NCBI RefSeq assembly: GCF_000407565.1
Contig: NZ_ASWI01000004.1
Location: 514,001 to 578,000, forward strand
From: Enterococcus cecorum DSM 20682 = ATCC 43198
GTDB lineage: Bacteria > Bacillota > Bacilli > Lactobacillales > Enterococcaceae
Length of the DNA: 64,000 nucleotides
Direction of reading: 5' to 3'
Shown here: piece after piece, positions 37,146 through 45,868 of the stretch
Layout of the letters: the number at the start of each line of letters is the position of its first letter
Numbering within the stretch: the stretch's first letter is position 1
Translations under genes and position numbers: made by a program
Notes under the pieces: model-generated
Told to the model about the DNA's origin: nothing
The model's input: only the letters and a program-made list of their open reading frames with translations
The model's database searches: none

Positions 37146-39587
37146 TTAATCAGTCTTTTTATCCTCGTTCTTTTCCTCTTGCTCGCTATCTTCTTGATTA
37201 GCATTTTCGTCTTTATTTTCTTTTTCAGTCTTTTCTTTAGACTCTTTATCTTTATTATTTTCTTCTTTTTTGGCAGGAGTAAGTTTTTTCCAATAATCTT
37301 GGTAATTTTCATCTGTACCACCAATGCCGAATCTGAAGCTAGTATCAACTGGCCCATTTTTCGCCCAAAGTGAAGTGGTTTCCTCACCAAAGCTCTTCCA
37401 TTCCGTATTGCCAATTTTAACGGTTCCTTGATTCTTTTGCCCCGTAAACTTAGATACTTTTTCCTTTTTGACACTATCAGCTAAAGTGAATTTTTCATTT
37501 GTGCCAAAAACTTCCGGACTCACTTGATAAATACGATTGACTAAGTTTGCCAAATAAAGAGAAGTACGTCTACCTGCATTACTATCAGAAGGGCGATTAT
37601 CTTCATATCCTGACCAGCTGCTGATGGTCACTTTTGGTGTGGAGACTACTAACCATGAATCAGCCCAATCATTCGTAGATCCTGTTTTACCGACCCAGTC
37701 TAAATTAGCTAAAGATGCATTCAGACTACTTAAATCAGTTTTATAGCTTGTAGTTATTTGCGCCTGTAAGACACTACGCATTAAATCATTCATGATACTT
37801 GCACTTGCTTCAGAAAATACTCGAACAGGATTTTGCTTATGTTTATAGATTTTTTTACCTTTTGAATTGGTGATGGCTTCGATTAAATAGCCTTGTTGAT
37901 ATATTCCGTGATTGGCCAAAGTCTGGAAGCCATTTGTTTGAGAAACTACTGAAAGCGTGGCTACTCCCAATGGTGCAGATTCATATTGCCAAATATCAGA
38001 AGCAGGATAGTTCATTTTGGCTAAATAGTTATTGTAAACAAAATTTTTATCACCAGTCTCATTTAATACTTCTTGATAAATATTGTAAGCAGGAATATTG
38101 TTCGACCAGTTTAAAGCTTCTCGTACAGTTTGGAAAGTATTGCTTCCTTTATTTGTAGCATTGACAATTTCTTTACCTGCATCATCACCGGTTTTCCAAG
38201 AGGTTGCATAGTCAGATACGCGACTTTCTGACCCCATTAAGCCTAAGTCAATTGCAGGACCATATACAAGTACCGGTTTAATGGCAGAACCAGCTTGGCG
38301 TTTGGCATCAAAGGCGTGATTAAACTGATTTTGATTGTAATTACGACCACCAACAAAGCCTAGAATTCTTCCGGTTGCATTATCCATTAAGACATTTCCA
38401 ACTTCAACAGGATCATTGTAATTCGTATCAAGATAGCTACCATAATCATTGACCGCTTGTTGCATCGCTTGATAGATTCCTTCATCGATTGTTGTTTGGA
38501 TGGTATAACCGCCATTTGCTAAAGTGTCTTTGGCTGTGCGTGCATACTCATTGTATACATCGTCATCTGCCAATTGTGATTCTGTCAGACCATCTTTTGT
38601 AGCAAGCTGATTAACGATAATATCAATTGCCTGTGACATCACGGTATCATATAAAAAACCATATGAAGTGTTTTGTACTTGACTTGCTGGTAAGAAATCC
38701 TTCGTAATATCGTAGTTCTTTGCTTCTTCATATTCTTTTTTAGTAATATCATGGTTGCGATACATGCTAAACAAGACGACATTTTTTCGCTTAAGACCAT
38801 AAGTAAAATCATTTTTTAGCTGACCATCATTCGTATAAGGACTATAGATGATCGGACTTTGTGGTAGCCCAGCAATAAAGGCAGCCTGTGGCAAGTTTAA
38901 ATCACTGGCGTTCTTCCCGAAAATTCCCATTGCAGCTTCTTGGACACCCGCAATATTTTGCCCATGATTATTGCGTCCAAAAGGAGAAACATTTAAATAC
39001 ATCGTAATAATTTCATCTTTAGAAAAGTTTTTCTCGACTTCTAAAGCCAACAAGATTTCATTCGCTTTACGTTTAAAGGTTGTTTCGCTTGATAAAATTT
39101 GTTGTTTCACCAATTGTTGGGTTAACGTAGAACCACCGCCACCGCCGCCACCAATTGCTTCGGATAGTAGCGCTCTAACAACTGCTTTTGGTACAACACC
39201 ATGATGTTTATAAAAATATTCATCTTCAGTAGCAACAACCGCTTTTTTCAATAGTGGCGATATTTGGTTTGAAGCAACATTGGTTCGACGTAAATCAGAA
39301 CGAATATTACTGATAGTATTTCCATTAGCATAAACAAGTTTAGATGTTTGAGTGATATCGCCTAAGTCTTGTTGGAGTTCTACTTTGCTAGGGATTTTGG
39401 TATCCTCAACTAAAAAAGCAAAATATCCCATCCCGATACCGGTACCTAAAGCAGCAAGGAGTAATAGAAATGAGATAAAGACTAAAAATAATGATTGCGT
39501 TACACGAACTGTAATATTAAAAATTTGATAATTATCGATTTTCTCTTTGGATTTTTTCTTCTTTTTGGGTTGTTTATTTGAAGCCAT
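37146..39587 (-). CDS. Class A penicillin-binding protein (PBP1B/2A type)
   Basis: An 813-residue bifunctional peptidoglycan synthase. It has a short basic cytoplasmic tail (KKKKKSKEK) and one membrane helix (about residues 26-50). A GT51 glycosyltransferase follows with ATEDEYFYKHHG, GGSTLTQQLVKQ and SPFGRNNHG. The transpeptidase has SxxK in GSAIKP, SNN and KTGS. A run of seven Gly precedes STLTQQ. The last ~60 residues are a Lys/Glu/Asp-rich low-complexity tail. GGAGGTG precedes the ATG. By position it corresponds to the class A PBP next to ccpA in enterococci. Confidence 0.94.
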   Translation of the reverse strand: MASNKQPKKKKKSKEKIDNYQIFNITVRVTQSLFLVFISFLLLLAALGTGIGMGYFAFLVEDTKIPSKVELQQDLGDITQTSKLVYANGNTISNIRSDLRRTNVASNQISPLLKKAVVATEDEYFYKHHGVVPKAVVRALLSEAIGGGGGGGSTLTQQLVKQQILSSETTFKRKANEILLALEVEKNFSKDEIITMYLNVSPFGRNNHGQNIAGVQEAAMGIFGKNASDLNLPQAAFIAGLPQSPIIYSPYTNDGQLKNDFTYGLKRKNVVLFSMYRNHDITKKEYEEAKNYDITKDFLPASQVQNTSYGFLYDTVMSQAIDIIVNQLATKDGLTESQLADDDVYNEYARTAKDTLANGGYTIQTTIDEGIYQAMQQAVNDYGSYLDTNYNDPVEVGNVLMDNATGRILGFVGGRNYNQNQFNHAFDAKRQAGSAIKPVLVYGPAIDLGLMGSESRVSDYATSWKTGDDAGKEIVNATNKGSNTFQTVREALNWSNNIPAYNIYQEVLNETGDKNFVYNNYLAKMNYPASDIWQYESAPLGVATLSVVSQTNGFQTLANHGIYQQGYLIEAITNSKGKKIYKHKQNPVRVFSEASASIMNDLMRSVLQAQITTSYKTDLSSLNASLANLDWVGKTGSTNDWADSWLVVSTPKVTISSWSGYEDNRPSDSNAGRRTSLYLANLVNRIYQVSPEVFGTNEKFTLADSVKKEKVSKFTGQKNQGTVKIGNTEWKSFGEETTSLWAKNGPVDTSFRFGIGGTDENYQDYWKKLTPAKKEENNKDKESKEKTEKENKDENANQEDSEQEEKNEDKKTD

Positions 39588-39613
39588 ATCAACACCTCCT
39601 AAAATCTTCTACT

Positions 39614-39622
39614 ATTATAGCA
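39614..39622 (-). promoter_or_regulatory. PBP gene promoter (extended -10)
   Basis: On the minus strand TG, one base, TATAAT, about 30 bp upstream of the start. No convincing -35. Confidence 0.5.
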
Positions 39623-39807
39623 AAGTTTTAAGTAAATGGATAATAATTATCTATTCTTTCAAGAAAAAAACAGTGAAATCATTGGAAAAACCTTTTCTTT
39701 CTATCAAATTTAAGTTATGATATGTTTATGTATTTTAGTAAGATGTTTTTACTAAAGCTGATACATGAAATGATTGAATACAAGGAAAATTTGAAGGAGT
39801 GAATAGT

Positions 39808-41067
39808 ATGACAGCGGACTTATTTCAAGAATTAAAGGAAAGAGGTCTAGTCTATCAAACCACAGACGAAGATGCTCTAGTGAAACATTTAAACGAAGAG
39901 TCTGTTAAATTATATGTGGGCTTTGATCCAACTGCAGATAGTTTGCATATTGGTCATTTGTTACCTATCTTAATGTTACGTCGCTTCCAACAACATGGTC
40001 ATGTACCGATTGCCTTAGTTGGTGGGGGAACAGGAATGATTGGGGATCCTTCATTTAAAGATCAAGAACGTCAATTAAACACTTTAGAAACCGTCCAAAA
40101 TTGGTCTCAAAGTATTAAAAACCAACTTTCACGCTTTATTGATTTTGATAATGAAGAAAATCCTGCCATTATCGCAAACAATTATGAGTGGTTAGGAAAG
40201 TTAAGCATGATTGACTTTCTTCGTGATGTTGGTAAAAACTTTACAATTAACTATATGATGAGCAAAGAAAGTGTCAAACGCCGTATTGAAACAGGGATTT
40301 CATACACCGAATTTGCTTACCAATTACTACAAGCTTATGATTTCTTAAAGTTATATGATAATTACGGTTGCTTATTACAATTAGGTGGTTCCGATCAATG
40401 GGGAAATATTACTTCTGGTATTGAGTTAATGCGTAGAGAACGTGATGTCCAAGGTTTTGCTTTAACCATGCCTTTAATTACAAAAGCTGATGGTACTAAA
40501 TTTGGTAAATCTGAAGGGAATGCAGTATGGTTGGATGCTGAAAAAACAACCCCATACGAGTTCTACCAATTCTGGATTAATACCGATGACCGTGATGTGA
40601 TTAAATTCTTGAAATACTTTACTTTCTTGAGTCTAGATGAAATCGCAGAAATTGAAAAAGAATTTACTGCTGCACCAGAAACACGTGTAGCTCAAAAAGC
40701 TTTAGCCAAAGAAGTGACGACTTTAGTACATGGAAAAGAAGCTTACGAGCAAGCAGTGCACATTTCACAAGCTTTATTCAGCGGCAATATTAAAGAATTA
40801 TCCGTTTCTGAAATCAAGCAAGGTTTCAAAGGTGTGCCTAGCTATACAGTCCCACAAGATGCTGATTTGAAATTATTAGAAGTGTTAGTAGCATCTAGAC
40901 TTGTCCAATCTAAACGTCAAGCGCGAGAAGATTTACAAAATGGTGCGATTTACATTAATGGCGACCGTGTTCAGGATTTAGAATACCAACTTTCTGACGA
41001 GGATAAGATTGGTGATATAGTCGTATTACGTCGTGGAAAGAAAAAATATTTCTTATTACAATTTTAA
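39808..41067 (+). CDS. tyrS: Tyrosyl-tRNA synthetase
   Basis: A 419-residue class I synthetase (TyrRS-F type). HIGH motif HIGHLLP is near residue 46, KMSKS-type [11 protein letters not shown] is near residue 230, and a C-terminal S4 RNA-binding domain spans about 355-415 ([24 protein letters not shown]). ATG at 39808 is 9 bp behind GAAGGAG; GTG at 39799 is too close to it. The 190-bp leader lacks a T-box. Three copies of its substrate tRNA-Tyr are at 11.5-12 kb. Its terminator has been split by an insertion sequence. Confidence 0.97.
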   Translation: MTADLFQELKERGLVYQTTDEDALVKHLNEESVKLYVGFDPTADSLHIGHLLPILMLRRFQQHGHVPIALVGGGTGMIGDPSFKDQERQLNTLETVQNWSQSIKNQLSRFIDFDNEENPAIIANNYEWLGKLSMIDFLRDVGKNFTINYMMSKESVKRRIETGISYTEFAYQLLQAYDFLKLYDNYGCLLQLGGSDQWGNITSGIELMRRERDVQGFALTMPLITKADGTKFGKSEGNAVWLDAEKTTPYEFYQFWINTDDRDVIKFLKYFTFLSLDEIAEIEKEFTAAPETRVAQKALAKEVTTLVHGKEAYEQAVHISQALFSGNIKELSVSEIKQGFKGVPSYTVPQDADLKLLEVLVASRLVQSKRQAREDLQNGAIYINGDRVQDLEYQLSDEDKIGDIVVLRRGKKKYFLLQF

Positions 41068-41073
41068 TACAAT

Positions 41074-41082
41074 AGGTAGGTT
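41074..41082 (+). terminator. Left arm of the tyrS terminator, split by the IS
   Basis: AGGTAGGTT (41074-41082) is complementary to AGCCTACCT at 42631-42639 (one G-T pair), which is followed by seven T. Joining the flanks over one ATA copy gives a normal hairpin with an 8-nt loop (GGTATATA). The IS lies inside that loop. Confidence 0.87.
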
Positions 41083-41090
41083 GGTATATG

Positions 41091-41145
41091 TACCGACCCC
41101 CAAAAGTTAGACCATAAAATCTAACAATTGGAGGTCGGTATTTTT
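41091..41145 (+). terminator. Hairpin at the IS left end, covering the orfA SD
   Basis: TACCGACC (41091-41098) pairs with GGTCGGTA (41133-41140). An inner stem GTTAGA/TCTAAC (41106-41111, 41120-41125) lies within, and TTTTT follows just before the ATG. Part of the orfA SD (GGAGG, 41130-41134) is in the stem. It could terminate or mask incoming tyrS transcripts. Confidence 0.7.
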
Positions 41146-41724
41146 ATGTCCAAATATTCTTTTGAGTTTAAAAAGCAAGTTGTAAATGCTTATCTTAATG
41201 GCGAAGGTGGTTATACTTATCTTGCAAATAAGTTCGGCATTCCATCTGATAATAAAGTTAAACTATGGGTGGATAATTACAATGCATTTGGCGATGAAGG
41301 ATTAAAACGTTCTAGAAAAAAAGATTTTTATTCTTTTGAAAAGAAGCTTTCTATAGTAGAGTTATATTTATCAAGTGAAATCTCATATCAAGATTTAGCT
41401 CTGCAAGAAGGAATTACTAATCCAAGTATGATCGCAAATTGGGTGAGTCGCTTTCGTGCAGCTGGTCCTGATGCCCTAAGACCACGCAAGAAGGGACGAA
41501 AGAAAACATTGAATACAACTAATGGCAATACACAAAACAAACCAGTTGAAGAATCTTCTGTTGATACAAGTGCAGAACATGTAAAAGAGCTAGAAGAGGA
41601 ACTTCTTAAATTGAGAATTGAGAATGCCTTTTTAAAAGAACTGAGGAGGCTGCGTTTAGAGGACGAGGAAAAAATGAGAGAACGGCACTCGTCATCAACA
41701 GTCTCCGACGAGAATTCAAACTAA
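41146..41724 (+). CDS. IS3-family transposase OrfA
   Basis: A 192-residue DNA-binding subunit with two helix-turn-helix units (about residues 5-55, YTYLANKFGIPSDNKVKLWV; and 60-115, SYQDLALQEGITNPSMIANWV). A basic patch (PRKKGRKK) and a C-terminal leucine zipper (ELEEELLKLRIENAFLKEL) follow. ATG 41146 is about 11 bp behind GGAGG; that SD is partly in the left-end hairpin. A slippery T-TTA-AAA at 41631-41637 lies inside the overlap with orfB and could produce the OrfAB transposase. Confidence 0.92.
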   Translation: MSKYSFEFKKQVVNAYLNGEGGYTYLANKFGIPSDNKVKLWVDNYNAFGDEGLKRSRKKDFYSFEKKLSIVELYLSSEISYQDLALQEGITNPSMIANWVSRFRAAGPDALRPRKKGRKKTLNTTNGNTQNKPVEESSVDTSAEHVKELEEELLKLRIENAFLKELRRLRLEDEEKMRERHSSSTVSDENSN

Positions 41725-41747
41725 AAGACCTTCTCTCTTATACAGGC

Positions 41748-42566
41748 ATGCCTAAAGCAACATATATGTATTGGCAAAAACGATTTGATAGAGAAAATCC
41801 TGACAAAGAACTTGAAGAAAAAATCCAAGAAATCCGTAAGAATAATAAGGATTACGGATATCGTAGAATACATGGAGAGCTTCATAATCAGGGATATCTC
41901 ATCAACAAAAAGAAGGTTCAGCGAATAGTTCAAAAACTTGGCTTGCAGGTGACATCCTACACACGCAAAAGTAGGAAATATAGTTCCTATAGGGGCAGGA
42001 CTGGTACCATTGCACCCAACAGAATTCGCAGACGCTTTAATACGCACATACCCCATCAAAAAATCACAACGGATACGACTGAATTTAAGTATTATGAAGT
42101 TGATGTCAAAGGACATATGACAATGCATAAGCTGTATTTAGATCCATTTATGGATATGTGTAATGGAGAAATACTAAGTTACGGTATCGATAAGAAACCT
42201 TCAGCAAAGAATGTAATGAATGCCTTGGATAAAGCCATTGAAATCACTTCAGACTGCCCTTATAGACGAACATTCCATTCTGACCAGGGTTGGGCATACC
42301 AGATGAAGGCATACTCTCACAGGCTAAAAGAAGAACGAATATTTCAAAGCATGTCTCGAAAGGGCAACTGTCTAGATAATTCCGTAATGGAGAATTTCTT
42401 CGGTCTGCTTAAGCAAGAGATATACTATGGCGTTAATTACTATAGCTATGAGGAATTAAAAATGGAAATAGAACGATTTATAAAGTATTATAATGAACAA
42501 CGAATAAAAGAAAAGTTAGGATGGATGAGTCCTGTTCAATATAGGCTCCATCTTTTAGCTGCATAA
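41748..42566 (+). CDS. IS3-family transposase OrfB (DDE integrase)
   Basis: The catalytic half, a retroviral-type rve integrase core. DDE residues are in TTDTTEF, HSDQGWAY and NSVMENFFGLLKQE, with the HTH_21 domain (NNKDYGYRRIHGEL) upstream. The listed start is the first ATG (272 residues), but the frame is open from 41622, in -1 register to orfA. The natural product is probably an OrfAB frameshift fusion; upstream residues RTALVINSLRREFKLKDLL fit IS150-type OrfB. Confidence 0.93.
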   Translation: MPKATYMYWQKRFDRENPDKELEEKIQEIRKNNKDYGYRRIHGELHNQGYLINKKKVQRIVQKLGLQVTSYTRKSRKYSSYRGRTGTIAPNRIRRRFNTHIPHQKITTDTTEFKYYEVDVKGHMTMHKLYLDPFMDMCNGEILSYGIDKKPSAKNVMNALDKAIEITSDCPYRRTFHSDQGWAYQMKAYSHRLKEERIFQSMSRKGNCLDNSVMENFFGLLKQEIYYGVNYYSYEELKMEIERFIKYYNEQRIKEKLGWMSPVQYRLHLLAA

Positions 42567-42572
42567 TGAAAA

Positions 42573-42594
42573 CGAGACGACCGGAGTCGTCTCG
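42573..42594. repeat. Perfect hairpin at the IS right end
   Basis: CGAGACGAC and GTCGTCTCG with a 4-nt loop CGGA lie between the orfB stop and the right inverted repeat. On the minus strand it is followed by TTTTC and could stop antisense transcription entering the IS. Confidence 0.8.
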
Positions 42595-42630
42595 TAAAAA
42601 AGTCTAACTTTTGGGGGTCACCTCAATATA

Positions 42631-42645
42631 AGCCTACCTTTTTTT
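42631..42645 (+). terminator. Right arm of the tyrS terminator, split by the IS
   Basis: AGCCTACCT plus a T-run, complementary to 41074-41082 on the other side of the IS. Confidence 0.85.
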
Positions 42646-42781
42646 GAATACAAATGAATGTTGTGATATACTATTAGCTGAAAAGATTGCTAGATATACG
42701 AAGAAAAATTTTTTCGCAAGATATTGTGAAGGATGATACAAATAGAAATCTTTTCAGTAATAAAACGAGAGGATGTTTACA

Positions 42782-43309
42782 ATGACAAAAAGAGTAGCGG
42801 TAATGGTGTTTGATCAAAATAGTATCGCTTATGAAGCTTTTTCAAAAATCAAAAATAGCCAAGGTAGTGCTTATCAGATTAATCAATTGGCAGTTGTAGA
42901 AAAAAGTGAGGATGACAAACATTTTTCCATTAAAGATTTAATAGATTTACAAACGGCAAGTACGTTGAATCGTGGTGGTTTCATTGGTATGCTTGTAGGA
43001 ATTTTAGGCGGACCATTAGGCGTTTTATTTGGTTGGATTTTAGGTGATTTAGTTGCTGCAGGTATTTCTGCAAGTGAGCAAAAAGACACACAAACCATTT
43101 TTGATGAAATTTCTAAGCAAATCACTGCAGGACAGACTGGACTCTTAATGTATTACGAAGAGAAAGATAATGAAATGCTAAATACAATTGTAATGAATGA
43201 ATTACATGGTGCGATTACGCGTTTTGATTACGACGATATCCAAGAAGAAGTTAAAGAAATGAAACAAAAACACGAAAAAGTGCTTAAAAAGGATAAAACA
43301 GAAGAATAG
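42782..43309 (+). CDS. DUF1269-like glycine-zipper protein
   Basis: A 175-residue protein. An N-terminal alpha/beta domain (RVAVMVFDQNSIAYEAFSKIKN) is followed by a Gly-rich hydrophobic stretch (GGFIGMLVGILGGPLGVLFGWILG, about residues 63-86) of glycine-zipper type. A helical charged C-terminus follows. It resembles the DUF1269 family, which is poorly characterised. ATG 42782 is 9 bp behind GAGAGG; the ATG at 42773 overlaps that SD. It is monocistronic. Confidence 0.7.
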   Translation: MTKRVAVMVFDQNSIAYEAFSKIKNSQGSAYQINQLAVVEKSEDDKHFSIKDLIDLQTASTLNRGGFIGMLVGILGGPLGVLFGWILGDLVAAGISASEQKDTQTIFDEISKQITAGQTGLLMYYEEKDNEMLNTIVMNELHGAITRFDYDDIQEEVKEMKQKHEKVLKKDKTEE

Positions 43310-43331
43310 AATGAAAACATCAAGCAAAATG

Positions 43332-43370
43332 ACACCTATCGGGGCGTAATGTCCATAGGTGTTTTTTTTT
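43332..43370 (+). terminator. Terminator of the DUF1269-like gene
   Basis: ACACCTAT (43332-43339) and ATAGGTGT (43355-43362), followed by eight T. The next gene's SD begins right after the T-run. Confidence 0.9.
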
Positions 43371-43382
43371 AGAGGTGAATTT

Positions 43383-44288
43383 ATGCAGCAAGTGTTATTA
43401 CAAGCAGGAAGTTTATTTGGCATTATTATTTTAGGTTATTTATTAAAAAGGTGGCATATCTTAACCAAAAAAGACGGCGATGTATTGTCGCGAATGATTG
43501 TCTATGTGACGCTTCCTGCCGCCATTATTGTCAATTTATCTGATTTACGAATTCAAAATCAATTACTTTTATTTATCGTAGTCGCCCTTATTTGGTCTAT
43601 ATTCCAAGTATTACTTGCTTATTTTACGACATTCAAACAAGAAAATAAGCAAAAGGCTACAATGATGTATCTAGGATCAGGATTTAATATTGGAAATTTT
43701 CTCTTACCATTTATTCAAAACATTCAACCAGCCTTTGTTCCCATGATTTCAATGTTTGATATTGGTAACTCCATTATGTTGACCGGTGGAACGCAAGCGG
43801 TAGTGGATACTTTGGTTGCAACCAATCAACGTTTTTCTTTTCGTAATATGTTGAGGCAACTTTTAAGTTCGATTCCATTTATGTGTTACTTAATTATGTT
43901 TGGCTTGCGATATTTTCAGGTTTCGTTACCGTCGTTTATACATACATTTTTTGTACCACTTGCTAATGCCAATGTATTTTTGTCCATGTTTATGATTGGC
44001 TTATACTTAGATTTTTCTTTACCAAAAGGCGGTTTTAAGGCGCTAGTAAAGTTATTTTCCTTGCGCTATTTGGTGGGTTTCTTACTCATTTTTGTTATAC
44101 ATATTTTACCGATTTCAATGGCAGAAAAAATGGTTATAAGTTTGCTATGTGTTTCCCCAATCCCTTTATTTGGCGTTATGAATGCTGTTATTGTAGGAGC
44201 AAAAGAAGAATATGTCGGTTTTGCTTCTTCACTAAGTTTTTTGTTCAGTCTCGTCTTTATGACATTAATTATTTTAGTTATGAATTAG
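43383..44288 (+). CDS. AEC-family (auxin efflux carrier-like) permease
   Basis: A 301-residue integral membrane protein with about ten helices in two inverted halves. Family hallmarks are GSLFGIIILGYLLKRWHI near the start, IVNLSDLRI and GGTQAVVDTLV, with PIPLFGVMNAVIVG near the end. Bacterial members export or import organic acids such as malate and lactate. ATG at 43383 is 7 bp behind GAGG. The substrate cannot be told from sequence or neighbours. Confidence 0.85.
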   Translation: MQQVLLQAGSLFGIIILGYLLKRWHILTKKDGDVLSRMIVYVTLPAAIIVNLSDLRIQNQLLLFIVVALIWSIFQVLLAYFTTFKQENKQKATMMYLGSGFNIGNFLLPFIQNIQPAFVPMISMFDIGNSIMLTGGTQAVVDTLVATNQRFSFRNMLRQLLSSIPFMCYLIMFGLRYFQVSLPSFIHTFFVPLANANVFLSMFMIGLYLDFSLPKGGFKALVKLFSLRYLVGFLLIFVIHILPISMAEKMVISLLCVSPIPLFGVMNAVIVGAKEEYVGFASSLSFLFSLVFMTLIILVMN

Positions 44289-44301
44289 CTAGGCATTATC
44301 C

Positions 44302-44329
44302 TTGCAATCTTGCTCATTTTTCGTAATAC
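44302..44329 (+). promoter_or_regulatory. nfo promoter
   Basis: TTGCAA (44302-44307), 16 bp, TAATAC (44324-44329). Confidence 0.55.
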
Positions 44330-44359
44330 TATCCTTAGTAATTAGAAAGGGGTAGTGAA

Positions 44360-45244
44360 ATGTTAATAGGATCACATGTCTCAATGAGTGGGAAAGCAAT
44401 GCTAGAAGGTGCTGTAAAAGAAAGTCTATCTTATGGAGCAAATACTTTTATGATTTATACTGGTGCACCTCAAAATACACGCAGAAAACCTATCGAAGAG
44501 ATGAAAATTGCGGAAGGTAAGGCTTTGATGGCTGCAAATGGCATTGATGAGTTTATCGTACACGCACCCTATATTATCAATTTAGGAAATACGATTAAGC
44601 CTGAAAATTTTGGCTTTGCGATTGAATTTTTACGTGCAGAAATCATGCGTGCCCAAGCATTAGGTGCAAAACAGATTACCTTACATCCAGGAGCACATGT
44701 AGGCGCAGGTGTAGATGCAGGGTTGGCAAAGATTATTGAAGGGTTAAATGAAGTGCTATCCAAAGAGCAAACTGCGCAAATTGCTTTAGAAACGATGGCC
44801 GGTAAAGGGACTGAGCTTGGTCGTACTTTTGAAGAGTTAGCCCGAATTATTGATGGGGTTATCTTGAACGAAAAATTATCAGTGACCTTTGATACTTGTC
44901 ATACCCATGATGCAGGCTATAACATCAAGGAAGATTTTGATGGTGTATTAAACGAATTTGATCATATTATAGGTTTAGATCGCCTAAAAGTCTTGCACTT
45001 AAATGATTCTAAAAATGTATGTGGTGCGCATAAAGACCGACATGCCAATATTGGTTTTGGTGAGATTGGCTTTGAAGCATTGAACTATATCGCGCATCAT
45101 CCACAATTAGAGGGAATTCCAATTATTTTGGAAACACCTTATGTTGGTGCGGATAAGAAAACTGCCAAAGCTCCTTATGGCAAAGAAATAGAAATGTTAC
45201 GTAAACAAGCATTTAATCCGGAAGTTTTTGCTGAATTATTGTAG
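44360..45244 (+). CDS. nfo: Endonuclease IV
   Basis: A 294-residue apurinic/apyrimidinic endonuclease of base-excision repair. It is a TIM barrel with three zinc ions; ligands lie in [64 protein letters not shown] and ILETPY. All motifs are intact. ATG after AAAGGGG. Confidence 0.97.
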   Translation: MLIGSHVSMSGKAMLEGAVKESLSYGANTFMIYTGAPQNTRRKPIEEMKIAEGKALMAANGIDEFIVHAPYIINLGNTIKPENFGFAIEFLRAEIMRAQALGAKQITLHPGAHVGAGVDAGLAKIIEGLNEVLSKEQTAQIALETMAGKGTELGRTFEELARIIDGVILNEKLSVTFDTCHTHDAGYNIKEDFDGVLNEFDHIIGLDRLKVLHLNDSKNVCGAHKDRHANIGFGEIGFEALNYIAHHPQLEGIPIILETPYVGADKKTAKAPYGKEIEMLRKQAFNPEVFAELL

Positions 45245-45328
45245 GAAATTTATTTGGAAGGCTTTCTTTTTGAAATAATTTTTAGTACAATGAATAACTG
45301 AGAGTACATTAAAGAAAGGAAAGTAATT

Positions 45329-45550
45329 ATGGTATCTACAGGAATTTTAGTATTATGCATTGTGATTGCCCTTGCTGTGGGTGCAGTAGGAGGCTTCTTC
45401 TTAGCGCGAAAATACATGCAAGATTACCTAAAACAAAACCCTCCAATTAACGAGGAAATGTTGCGTACAATGATGGCGCAAATGGGTCAAAAACCATCTG
45501 AGAAAAAAGTTCGCCAAATGATGCAACAAATGAAAAATCAAATGAAATAA
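45329..45550 (+). CDS. yneF: YneF family small membrane protein (UPF0154)
   Basis: A 73-residue protein with one N-terminal transmembrane helix (about residues 4-26, [23 protein letters not shown]). A Met/Gln/Lys-rich cytoplasmic part ([21 protein letters not shown]) is typical of UPF0154/YneF. The function is unknown. AAAGGAAAG precedes the ATG. Confidence 0.9.
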   Translation: MVSTGILVLCIVIALAVGAVGGFFLARKYMQDYLKQNPPINEEMLRTMMAQMGQKPSEKKVRQMMQQMKNQMK

Positions 45551-45569
45551 TAATTGATTTTGAATAGGT

Positions 45570-45610
45570 AAAGGATAGCATGTATCACACAAGATACAGC
45601 TATCCTTTTT
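45570..45610 (+). terminator. yneF terminator
   Basis: AAAGGATAGC (bulged A) TGTATC pairs with GATACA GCTATCCTTT, followed by T-run. Confidence 0.93.
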
Positions 45611-45801
45611 ATATTAAGGATGTGAGGCGGGTCGGTCAGCTACGAGCGGATAAGGTTGTCCAGAACGTCGGGAAAGTCCGAGAAGTAAAGACTTTCCCAG
45701 ACGAGCTGGCTTATACGCCGAAGTAGCTATCCGCCGAGCACAGATTATATTAAGGTCGCAAAGCAGCTCGGTCAGCTACGAGCAGCTGAGGTTGTCCAAA
45801 A
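45611..45801. repeat. GC-rich palindromic intergenic repeat region
   Basis: The gap between yneF and the ABC exporter (45551-45868) holds the yneF terminator and then this structure. Two direct 56-bp units (45610-45665 and 45746-45801, 45/56 identical) share CGGTCAGCTACGAGC. The first is the left arm of a long imperfect hairpin (about 45634-45732). Its paired blocks include AGCTAC/GTAGCT, CCAG/CTGG, CGTC/GACG and GGAAAGTC/GACTTTCC. About 56% GC from 45621 to 45740, far above the surroundings. No ORF. It resembles dispersed palindromic repeats of other bacteria. Confidence 0.75.
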
Positions 45802-45868
45802 TTTCATCAAGGTTGATTGGTTTATTTTGTAAAAATACAGAAAAATATTGAAGAATAGGAGTGAAAAA

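Larger units (their letters stand above)
41089..42625 (+). mobile_element. IS3-family (IS150-type) insertion sequence, 1537 bp
   Basis: The element begins TG and ends CA. Terminal inverted repeats of about 24 bp (left TGTACCGACCCCC..., right complement TGAGGTGACCCCC...) share GACCCCCAAAAGTTAGAC. It is flanked by a 3-bp direct repeat ATA (41086-41088 and 42626-42628). Two overlapping frames, orfA and orfB in the -1 frame, encode the transposase. Both are intact, so the copy is potentially active. Confidence 0.95.

Noticed and set aside
39600-39807. Possible T-box riboswitch before tyrS
   Set aside because: The leader is short, and I see no specifier loop, T-box sequence or antiterminator. The hairpin at 39734-39756 (TTTAGTAA/TTACTAAA) lacks a T-run.
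42600-42645. Junction promoter formed when the IS circularises
   Set aside because: Joining right and left ends gives no convincing -35/-10 pair by eye.
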